Source: an uncultured Chloroflexota bacterium
GTDB lineage: Bacteria; Chloroflexota; Limnocylindria; Limnocylindrales; CSP1-4
Assembly (NCBI GenBank): GCA_903925955.1
Contig: CAIYHO010000240.1
Span: 1 to 38,798 of the forward strand
Direction: 5' to 3'
DNA length: 38,798 nucleotides
Shown: positions 8,236 to 14,870 of the stretch, in pieces
Position numbering within the stretch: position 1 is the first letter of the stretch
Layout of the letters: every line of letters begins with the position of its first letter
Translations under genes and position numbers: made by a program
Notes under the pieces: generated by a model
Seen by the model: the letters and a program-made list of their open reading frames with translations, nothing else
What the model was told of the DNA's origin: nothing
The model's database searches: none

Positions 8236-9261
8236 ATGCAGTTTGGGTTCACGCTCAAGCCAGAGCACTCGGTCAAGCGCTCAATCGCGCTCACCAAGCA
8301 GGCTGAGGCCGCGGGCTTCAGCTACGGCTGGCTCTTCGACAGCCACGTCCTGTGGCGGGATCCGTATCCGCTCCTCACGCTCATGGCGGAGGCGACCACG
8401 ACGATGCGGCTGGGGACGTGTGTCACCAACCCCGCCACCCGCGAGCCCTCGGTCACGGCGTCCGCCCTTGCCGTCCTGCAGGAGCTCTCGGACGGGCGCA
8501 TGGACCTTGGCATCGGCCGCGGCGATTCGGCCCGACGCGTGCTGGGCAAGGGGCCCACCACGATGAAGGACCTGGAGCAGGCCGTCCACGTCATCCGGGC
8601 GCTGGCCGAGGGACGGTCCATCGAGTTTGAGGGCACGATGCTGGAGCTGCCCTGGGCATCCGAGCACCAGCTTCCCGTCTGGATTGCCGGGTATGGCCCC
8701 GTGGCGCTCAAGCTCACCGGGCGCATCGCCAACGGCGCGATGCTCCAGATTGGCGACCCGGACCTTGTCCGGTGGTTTGTCTCGCAGGTCCGCTCGTCAG
8801 CCGCTGAGGCCGGACGTGACCCGAACGCCGTGTCCGTCATGGCGGCGGCGCCCGCACATGTGGGCGATCTCGCCGACGGCCGCGACCGCACCCGCTGGTT
8901 CCCGGCTCTGGTGAGCAACCATGTGGTTGACCTTGTCAACAAGTACCCGCGTGAGGACCTGCCGCCTGAGCTGACGGCGTACGTCCGCGACCGCGAGGGC
9001 TACGACTACCTGCACCACGCCGAAGTTGGCTCAACCAACGCCTCGTTTGTCACGGACGAGATCGTGGACCGCTTCTGTGTCCTGGGCTCGGTGGACCAGC
9101 ACATTGCGCGCCTGCGCGATCTGGCCGCGGCTGGCGTCAACCAGTTCAACCTCTACCTGATGAACGGCCGCGAGGAGGAGCAGCTGGAGGTCTACGGCCG
9201 CGACATCATCCCCGCCCTCCGCGACGTGGAGCCTGCACGGTACGAATGGCGGCAGGAATAG
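8236..9261 (+). CDS. LLM-class (luciferase-like) flavin/F420-dependent oxidoreductase in the pyrimidine cluster
   Basis: 341 residues with a bacterial-luciferase-like TIM barrel: MQFGFTL start, GFSYGWLFDSHV, RLGTCVTNPATREPSVTASALAVLQELSDGR and LGIGRGDSARR. This pattern is typical of F420-binding LLM enzymes. GGAGGA lies just upstream of the ATG. As I recall, LLM enzymes of the subfamily annotated TIGR03842 are found beside hydantoinase/dihydropyrimidinase genes in Actinobacteria. Here the gene sits between beta-ureidopropionase and dihydropyrimidinase, while no dihydropyrimidine dehydrogenase (PydA type) is in the window. I infer a redox step on a pyrimidine, dihydropyrimidine or related imide. 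Cofactor (F420 or FMN) and substrate are unproven. Confidence 0.82.
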   Translation: MQFGFTLKPEHSVKRSIALTKQAEAAGFSYGWLFDSHVLWRDPYPLLTLMAEATTTMRLGTCVTNPATREPSVTASALAVLQELSDGRMDLGIGRGDSARRVLGKGPTTMKDLEQAVHVIRALAEGRSIEFEGTMLELPWASEHQLPVWIAGYGPVALKLTGRIANGAMLQIGDPDLVRWFVSQVRSSAAEAGRDPNAVSVMAAAPAHVGDLADGRDRTRWFPALVSNHVVDLVNKYPREDLPPELTAYVRDREGYDYLHHAEVGSTNASFVTDEIVDRFCVLGSVDQHIARLRDLAAAGVNQFNLYLMNGREEEQLEVYGRDIIPALRDVEPARYEWRQE

Positions 9262-9325
9262 CCGGAAGTCCTCTCGCGATCGACACGGTCCGGGGTTGAC
9301 ACTTGTCGCCCAAAGAGGATGCACC

Positions 9326-9532
9326 GTGCCACTTCGCCTGCGCCGCGCCCGCCGAGACCCGTTCTGGGGTATGGACGGGCCTGCCGCGCGCAGCGAGCAC
9401 CTGCGGGCCCGCCTGATGGGCATGATCGCCTTCAGCTACTCCGTTGTCGCCGCAGCGATCGCGCTGATGGCGTGGGGCATCCAGCTGGGTCTGGCAGACG
9501 CCTCCGGTCTCCGATTGATGGTCATGCACTGA
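9326..9532 (+). CDS. Small single-pass membrane protein of unknown function
   Basis: 68 residues from GTG 9326 with AGAGGA six bases upstream; an in-frame TTG at 9296 is the alternative but has a poorer context. Residues 1-31 are polar and Arg-rich. Residues about 33-53 are one hydrophobic helix (MIAFSYSVVAAAIALMAWGIQ), and a short tail follows. It sits between the LLM oxidoreductase and dihydropyrimidinase genes on the same strand. The positive-inside rule predicts a cytoplasmic N-terminus. I do not recognise a family; it could be a partner of the neighbouring enzymes or unrelated. Confidence 0.5.
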   Translation: MPLRLRRARRDPFWGMDGPAARSEHLRARLMGMIAFSYSVVAAAIALMAWGIQLGLADASGLRLMVMH

Positions 9533-9665
9533 CCAATCCGGCGCTGCGGATCACGCGCGAGCAGCCCCCCGGCGACTGTCCACAGGACTAGGATGACCGC
9601 AGACGACAACGCCTGCGGCAGGCTTCGCCGCGGGTCCTAAAAGAGCGAGGAAGCGAGGAGGTTTG

Positions 9666-11066
9666 ATGCGCACCCTGTTCGCCAACGGCACCATCGTGAC
9701 TGCGGACGGCTCGTACCCGGGCGACGTCCTGGTTGACGGCGAGACCATCGTGCAGATCGGCACAAACCTTGCCGCGGCCGGCGTCACGGCCGACGAGGTG
9801 ATCGACGCCACGGACAAGTGGGTGATCCCGGGCGCCATCGATGCCCACACGCACATGAAGCTGCCGTTTGGCGGCACGTTTGCCAAGGACGACTTCGAGA
9901 CCGGCACCCGTGCGGCGGCCTTTGGCGGCACCACCACAATCGTGGACTTTGCGGTTCAGTCCAAGGGCAAGTCCTTGCGCGAAGGTCTGGACACGTGGAT
10001 GGCGATGGCCGAGGGCATGGCCGTCGCGGACTACGGCTTCCACATGATCATGAGCGACGTCAACGACAGCTCGCTTGCCGAGATGGACGCCCTTGTTGAC
10101 GAGGGCATCCCGGACTTCAAGCTGTTCACCGCGTATCCGGGCGTCTTCTTCTCGCCCGACGACCACATCTTCCGGGCGATGCAGCAGACCACCAAGAACG
10201 GTGGCCTGATCATGATGCACGCCGAGAATGGTCCGGTCATCGACAAGGTGGCGGCGGACCTGGTTGCCCAGGGCAAGACCGATCCGTACTACCACGGCGT
10301 GGCGCGCTACCCCATCTTTGAGGGCGAGGCCACCAACCGTGTGATCCGTCTGGCTGAGGCCGCGGGCGCACCGGTGTACATCGTCCACCTGTCGGTGAAG
10401 GATGCGCTGGACCAGGTCCGGGCCGCCCGTGATCGCGGCGCCATGGCCTTTGCCGAGACCTGCCCCCAGTACCTGTTCCTCTCCATTGAGGATCTTGGCA
10501 ACGGCTTCAACGGCGCCAAGTTCGTCTGCTCGCCGCCGCTGCGCGAGAAGAACCCCAACTGGCAGGAACTCTGGGACGGCCTGCGCAAGGACGACCTCCA
10601 GGTGGTGGCCACGGACCACTGCCCGTTTGACTTCCACGGGCAGAAGGAGCTGGGCCGCGGCGACTTCCGCAAGATCCCCAACGGTCTGCCGGGCGTCGAA
10701 GACCGCGTGGACCTGCTGTTCAATGGCGGCGTCGTGGGCGGCCAGATCAGCAAGGAGCGGTGGGTGGACATCATCTCCACCGGCCCCGCCAAGCTGTTTG
10801 GCATGCACCCGCGCAAGGGCGCCATCGCCGTTGGCGCCGACGCGGACATCGTGGTCTACGACCCGAACGCGTCGCGGACCATCTCGGCTCAGACGCACCA
10901 TATGGCCGTGGACTACAGCTGCTACGAGGGCTGGGAAATCAAGGGCCAGTCCAAGATCGTGATGAGCCGCGGCATGGTCATCGTCCGCGACGGCACATTC
11001 ACAGGCTCCAAGGGCCACGGCAAGTTCCTGCGGCGCGACCGCTCGGACTACGCCCGCCTCGCCTGA
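9666..11066 (+). CDS. hydA: Dihydropyrimidinase / D-hydantoinase
   Basis: 466 residues from ATG 9666, with GAGGAGG four bases upstream (a TTG one codon earlier is ignored). All metal-site residues of the amidohydrolase superfamily are visible: DAHTH (H61, H63), the Lys that becomes carboxylated in DFKLF (K152), MHAE (H185), VHLS (H241) and ATDHCPF (D317). The enzyme opens dihydrouracil or dihydrothymine (or 5-substituted hydantoins) to the N-carbamoyl-beta-amino acid, the substrate of the beta-ureidopropionase encoded upstream. The C-terminal ADADIVVYDP is the usual composite beta-sandwich closing strand. A GNRA-loop hairpin follows, ending the cluster. Uracil or hydantoin preference cannot be told from sequence; gene context favours pyrimidines. 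Confidence 0.92.
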   Translation: MRTLFANGTIVTADGSYPGDVLVDGETIVQIGTNLAAAGVTADEVIDATDKWVIPGAIDAHTHMKLPFGGTFAKDDFETGTRAAAFGGTTTIVDFAVQSKGKSLREGLDTWMAMAEGMAVADYGFHMIMSDVNDSSLAEMDALVDEGIPDFKLFTAYPGVFFSPDDHIFRAMQQTTKNGGLIMMHAENGPVIDKVAADLVAQGKTDPYYHGVARYPIFEGEATNRVIRLAEAAGAPVYIVHLSVKDALDQVRAARDRGAMAFAETCPQYLFLSIEDLGNGFNGAKFVCSPPLREKNPNWQELWDGLRKDDLQVVATDHCPFDFHGQKELGRGDFRKIPNGLPGVEDRVDLLFNGGVVGGQISKERWVDIISTGPAKLFGMHPRKGAIAVGADADIVVYDPNASRTISAQTHHMAVDYSCYEGWEIKGQSKIVMSRGMVIVRDGTFTGSKGHGKFLRRDRSDYARLA

Positions 11067-11089
11067 GCATCACCGCCTCGCCAAGCACG

Positions 11090-11111
11090 GGCCCGGCCGC
11101 AAGGTCGGGCC
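11090..11111 (+). terminator. Terminator-like hairpin after dihydropyrimidinase
   Basis: GGCCCGGCC (11090-11098) and GGTCGGGCC (11103-11111) pair across a GCAA tetraloop, 24 bases past the stop. There is no U-tract, but the stem is strong. Confidence 0.6.
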
Positions 11112-11143
11112 TGTCGATTCTCGGCGCCGAGCTTCACAACCTG

Positions 11144-11171
11144 CTCCTCCCCCCTCCCCCTCCTCCCCCCC
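11144..11171 (+). repeat. 28-base pure pyrimidine tract
   Basis: An uninterrupted C/T run lies between the dihydropyrimidinase hairpin and the methyltransferase start. It could be C-rich low complexity or an attenuating tract; no function is assigned. Confidence 0.5.
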
Positions 11172-11221
11172 GTTTGCGGACCGTCTTGGCGAGGATCTCG
11201 GCCTCGTCGTACCTTTGCGGC

Positions 11222-12061
11222 ATGGCCACCGGCGACACGCACGGGCTTGGGTACCACCGGGTCGATGACGATCCCAACGTTGAGGTGCTCCTCGCCGCGA
11301 TGGACGGAACCGCAGGGTGGGACGCGACGCTCCGGCTGCGGTCGTGGGAGCGCGCGCATCTCGGCCTCGTTCATGGTGAGCGACTGCTTGACGTGGGCTG
11401 CGGCCTCGGCGAGGCAGCGCTCGGGCTCGCCCAGGATCTCGGCGCCAATGGAGAGCTCGTCGGTATCGACCTGTCAGAGCGAATGCTGAGCGTCGCCCGC
11501 TCCAGCGCGGGTGGTGCACCTTGTCGCGTCCGCTTCACCGTGGGCGATGCGACCTCCCTGGACGAGGCAGACGACTCCTTCGACGCAGTGCGGTCCGAAC
11601 GAACGCTCCAGTGGCTCACCGATCCCGCAACGGCCGTCGCCGAGCTGGTTCGGGTGGTTCGCCCCGGAGGCCGCGTCTCGCTGATTGACACGGATTGGTC
11701 TTCGTTCACAATCGATGTCGGCGACGACGCACTCACGGCGCTGGTGCGCGACGCGATGCGGACCGAGCGCAATCGAGCCTCCAACGTCGGCCGCCGACTG
11801 CACGACCTCGTTGCCGCCGCTGGATGCGTCCTGCTCGCAAGGACCGAGGCGACGCAGACCTGGACGACATGGGACCCCGACGCGTCATCGGCACCGGTTG
11901 GCTGCTTCTCGATGGAGAGCCTCGCTGATGACCTCGTCGCCACCGGTCGGCTCGCCGCCGCCGATAGCCAGCGGTTCGTGTCCACAATCCACGATGCCGC
12001 CCGGCGAGGCAGGTTCTCGATGCGCCTCACGGTGATCGGGGTGGTCGCGGTGGCCCCGTAG
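11222..12061 (+). CDS. Class I SAM-dependent methyltransferase
   Basis: 279 residues from ATG 11222. The frame is open far upstream, but that part is antisense-like and has no ribosome site. Motif I is LLDVGCGLG (55-63), the ribose-binding acidic residue is in VGIDLS (D83), VGDATSL is motif II and VRPGGRVSLIDTDW is the post-motif III strand (about 145-159). This is the UbiE/COQ5-like methyltransferase-11 fold acting on small molecules. The substrate is unknown. There is no Shine-Dalgarno, so the message may be leaderless. It probably forms its own unit after the hydA terminator. Confidence 0.78.
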   Translation: MATGDTHGLGYHRVDDDPNVEVLLAAMDGTAGWDATLRLRSWERAHLGLVHGERLLDVGCGLGEAALGLAQDLGANGELVGIDLSERMLSVARSSAGGAPCRVRFTVGDATSLDEADDSFDAVRSERTLQWLTDPATAVAELVRVVRPGGRVSLIDTDWSSFTIDVGDDALTALVRDAMRTERNRASNVGRRLHDLVAAAGCVLLARTEATQTWTTWDPDASSAPVGCFSMESLADDLVATGRLAAADSQRFVSTIHDAARRGRFSMRLTVIGVVAVAP

Positions 12062-12264
12062 GGATTCGAGCGCGTCCGGCGGCGAGACTCCGGGCTGCCG
12101 CGGACCTCATGCCACTTGCGCCCGGGTGATCGCTGCCCAGACGCCGTTGGCGCCACCGGCGCACCCGCACGCGGGCACATGTCGATCCGCAGTCGCCCTC
12201 CATTGGGCACCATCGACCGCTACGATCGTGACACAGCCATGCCAGTCCGCCACGGAGTCCGCCG

Positions 12265-12564
12265 ATGCTTGCCGCGATCGTCTACTGCCACGTGAAGCCG
12301 GAGCATGTCGAGGCGTTTGCCGAGGCGTGCCGCGCCAACCACGCCGGGTCCGTGCTTGAGCCCGGGGTCCGCCGGTTCGACGTGCTGCAGGAGCGTGACG
12401 ATCCCACACGCTTTGTCCTGTACGAGTGGTACATGGACGACGCCGACGCCATGGCGCACAGGGACACTGCGCACTACGCCGCTTGGCGCGATGCGACGGC
12501 TGACATGTTTGTGGAGCCGCGAAGCGCGGTCCGCTACAACGGACTAGCGCCCGTAACGTTCTGA
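12265..12564 (+). CDS. ABM-domain protein (antibiotic biosynthesis monooxygenase / LsrG-like)
   Basis: 99 residues, one ferredoxin-like alpha-beta domain. The pattern VKPEHVEAFAEACRANHAGSV ... GVRRFDVLQERDDPTRFVLYEWYMDDADAMAHRDTAHY matches the ABM superfamily. Its closest known members are LsrG (phospho-AI-2 isomerase) and small quinol monooxygenases such as YgiN. The stop codon overlaps the ATG of the downstream alcohol dehydrogenase (TGATG at 12562-12566), so the two are translationally coupled and probably act in one pathway, perhaps oxidation or isomerisation of a small carbonyl or quinone followed by reduction. The substrate is not known. Confidence 0.75.
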   Translation: MLAAIVYCHVKPEHVEAFAEACRANHAGSVLEPGVRRFDVLQERDDPTRFVLYEWYMDDADAMAHRDTAHYAAWRDATADMFVEPRSAVRYNGLAPVTF

Positions 12565-13796
12565 TGGCTGCACCTGGCCCAGGGCCGTCACTTCCGCCGC
12601 TGTCCGCCTTTGCGCTTGGGCGCATTCCCCGGATCACCTTTGGCGCTGGGTCAATCGCCAGGCTGCCGGAGATTGCCGCATCCCACGGACGGCATGCGCT
12701 GCTGATCACCGGCGCCCGGTCGCTTGCCGCAGGCGGTCGGCGCAAGGCGCTGCTGGCCGGGCTTGCTGCGGCAGGCGTGCAGGTCGCGGGTGAAGCTGCG
12801 GTTGCGGGCGAGCCGTCACCTGCGCTTGTTGACGGGATTGCCGCAGCCCACCGCGGGTCCGTCATTGACGTTGTCATCGGCATTGGCGGCGGCAGCGTGC
12901 TGGACACAGCCAAGGCCGTGGCCGGGCTCCTGCGCGTGGACGCGCCCGTCACGGACTTCCTTGAAGGGCTCCCGGGCGCTCGGCCGTGGCCCGGCCCGTC
13001 GGTGCCGCTGGTGGCGGTCCCCACCACAGCCGGGACCGGCAGCGAGGCCACCCGTAACGCGGTGATCAGCGAGCGTGGCGTTGCGGGCTATAAACGCTCG
13101 TTCCGCGATGAGCGCCTGGTGGCCGCAGACGCCGTGGTGGACCCGGACCTGCTTGCAGGCTCCACGCCCGTCCTCATCGCCACGCAGGGCATGGACGCCC
13201 TGACGCAGCTGCTTGAGTCGTACACGTCGCTCAGGGCCGGTCCTGTCACGGATGCGCTGGCGCTGGCGGGTCTCGAGGCGGCCCGGGACGGCCTGCTGGC
13301 CTGGCACGCGGATCCAAGCGGTCCTGACGCACCCGCAGCCCGGTCGCGCATGGCGTTTGCGGCACTGCTCTCGGGGATCTGCCTTGCCCACGCTGGGCTT
13401 GGCGCGGTGCACGGGCTTGCGTCACCGCTTGGCGCGCAGCTGCCCATCCCCCATGGCGCTGCGTGTGGCGCAACGCTGGCCGGCGTCACGCGCGCCAACG
13501 TAGATGCGCTGGAGCGCCGCAGCCCGGACTCCCCTGCCCTGTCGCGCTATGCGGTGCTGGGCCGCCTGCTGGGCCGCCTGCCGGCCTCCACCGCAGACGC
13601 AGTCTCCCGGACGGCGCTGGTGGAGACGCTTGCGGCTTGGACGGCAACGCTGGCAATGCCCGGGCTGGGCGCCTACGGGCTGGACGCCGCCCGGATCCCG
13701 GCGGTGGTGGCGGACGGTCGCGGCAGCTCCATGAAGACCAACCCCGTGGTGCTGACCGACGAGGAGCTCGCGGCAGTCCTGGCTGGCGCGCTCTAG
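12564..13796 (+). CDS. Iron-containing (group III) alcohol dehydrogenase family protein
   Basis: 410 residues. The N-terminal domain carries the NAD(P)-binding GIGGGSVLDTAK (about 110-121) and TTAGTGSEAT. The C-terminal helical domain carries metal ligands. The Asp in GMDALTQ and the two His in AVHGLASPLG and IPHGAACG are seen, but the position normally His (four residues after the Asp) is Gln. This Gln occurs in some branches of the family, so activity is not excluded, but the metal may differ from Fe2+. It begins inside the stop codon of the ABM gene. The likely reaction is NAD(P)H-dependent aldehyde/alcohol or maleylacetate-like reduction; the substrate is unknown. It faces the lgt paralogue convergently. 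Confidence 0.82.
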   Translation: MAAPGPGPSLPPLSAFALGRIPRITFGAGSIARLPEIAASHGRHALLITGARSLAAGGRRKALLAGLAAAGVQVAGEAAVAGEPSPALVDGIAAAHRGSVIDVVIGIGGGSVLDTAKAVAGLLRVDAPVTDFLEGLPGARPWPGPSVPLVAVPTTAGTGSEATRNAVISERGVAGYKRSFRDERLVAADAVVDPDLLAGSTPVLIATQGMDALTQLLESYTSLRAGPVTDALALAGLEAARDGLLAWHADPSGPDAPAARSRMAFAALLSGICLAHAGLGAVHGLASPLGAQLPIPHGAACGATLAGVTRANVDALERRSPDSPALSRYAVLGRLLGRLPASTADAVSRTALVETLAAWTATLAMPGLGAYGLDAARIPAVVADGRGSSMKTNPVVLTDEELAAVLAGAL

Positions 13797-13849
13797 CGGC
13801 CGGCGGCCGATATGCAGCGCCCGGGCTACTCGGCGTGGGCTGCGGGCTG

Positions 13850-14764
13850 CTAGCGCAGGTCGGCGTCCAGCGCGGGGCCAGTTGGCTCCCGGCTGGAGAA
13901 CTGGTACAGGTAGATCATCGCGAGGCCGCCCAGACAGGCGAAGGCGATCCAGAGCGAGATGAGCTGGTCCATGCGCAGGGGCCCGGCCACATACGGGTCT
14001 CGCCATGTGGTGGCGATGACGGTGCGCACCCCCGCCCACAAGCCAAGCGACAGGAAGAACGCGGACCCTGTCCGCGCCCGAAACAGGCCGGTCAGCATCA
14101 GCCAGCCAACCACGAGGAACAGCGCCAGAGCCGCGAGGGCCTCAATCCCGGCCGACGGGTAGGCGGGCACATCCGGGCCAAGCGAGCCCCACGGCCCGAC
14201 GCCCGTGTACGAGGTTGCCCACGTCCCGTCCCAGGCAAGGCCCTGGCCAGCGCCGCCCAGCACCATGGCCACCTTGCCGCCGGTGATGAGGAGCAGCAGC
14301 GGCAGCGCCAGCGCGTGGAGCCAGCGGCGGACCGGCGCCCCAAGCAGGAGCATCACCACAACGGCCGTGATCGTTCCGCCCACAACCGCAAGGGACATCT
14401 GCATGCCGCCCCACGTGATGTGCCAGAGAACGTCCGGGTTGGCCGACACGTAGTCCAGATGGAGCAGGCCGTACCCGATGCGGCCACCGACAACAGCGCC
14501 AGGCAGCGCCGCCATGGCGATGAACAGCAGATCGCTGGCGCGCAGGAAGTTCCACGAGGGATCGTCGGGATCAGCAGACGGGGCGCCGGGTGGCCGCGAG
14601 GTGTCAATGGGCGTGCGCCGGGCGATCAGCCGGGCAAGCACCAGCGCGGCAAACACGGACACAGCCGCGACAAGCGTCTCCAGCCGCATGGCGAAGCCGC
14701 CGATAGAAACGACGGCCGGGAACGTGAGCACCACGAGCGGGTGCAGGATGTCGAGCGGAGTCAC
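13850..14764 (-). CDS. Degenerate prolipoprotein diacylglyceryl transferase (Lgt) paralogue
   Basis: 304 residues, about seven membrane segments, from GTG 14764 (weak ribosome site). GGRIGYG followed by SANPDVLWHITWGGM (about 93-121) aligns with the Lgt GGR and GGMSFHGG region. However, the position of the functionally important E. coli His103 is not His, and the segment matching the signature GRLGNFINGELWG reads GGKVAMVLGGAGQG, losing the essential Arg and the Asn residues. A genuine lgt copy lies at 24099-25085. This copy is therefore probably not a lipoprotein diacylglyceryl transferase; it may have a new role or be decaying, although the frame is intact. It lies 106 bases downstream of the S8 protease gene, past a strong terminator. 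Confidence 0.7.
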   Translation of the reverse strand: MTPLDILHPLVVLTFPAVVSIGGFAMRLETLVAAVSVFAALVLARLIARRTPIDTSRPPGAPSADPDDPSWNFLRASDLLFIAMAALPGAVVGGRIGYGLLHLDYVSANPDVLWHITWGGMQMSLAVVGGTITAVVVMLLLGAPVRRWLHALALPLLLLITGGKVAMVLGGAGQGLAWDGTWATSYTGVGPWGSLGPDVPAYPSAGIEALAALALFLVVGWLMLTGLFRARTGSAFFLSLGLWAGVRTVIATTWRDPYVAGPLRMDQLISLWIAFACLGGLAMIYLYQFSSREPTGPALDADLR

Positions 14765-14792
14765 GGACCGGAGTCTACCGTGCCGCCGGAAT

Positions 14793-14828
14793 CAGATCGC
14801 CCCCGGCCGGTTGGCCGGGGGCGATCTG
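14793..14828 (-). terminator. Strong terminator hairpin after the S8 protease gene
   Basis: A perfect 16-bp stem (CAGATCGCCCCCGGCC at 14793-14808 and its complement at 14813-14828) with a 4-base loop. It lies 43 bases past the protease stop. A second, weaker stem (GGCCA/TGGCC) lies closer to the stop, around 14843-14862. Confidence 0.8.
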
Positions 14829-14870
14829 TGTGTGCAAGGTCAGGGCCAACCGGAGGCTGGCCCCTTGGGA

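Noticed and set aside
7183-8268. Long minus-strand frame opposite beta-ureidopropionase
   Set aside because: Mirror of a clear nitrilase-family gene; biased composition and no motifs.
9296-9325. TTGACA at 9296 as a -35 box for the small membrane gene
   Set aside because: No -10-like hexamer at 16-18 bp; it falls where the coding frame could begin, so it is probably chance.
9588-11018. 476-codon minus-strand frame opposite dihydropyrimidinase
   Set aside because: Shadow of a gene with every amidohydrolase metal ligand; no ribosome site and no recognisable protein.
10760-11221. Upstream extension of the methyltransferase frame over hydA
   Set aside because: It overlaps conserved dihydropyrimidinase coding sequence and the terminator hairpin; no motifs before 11222.
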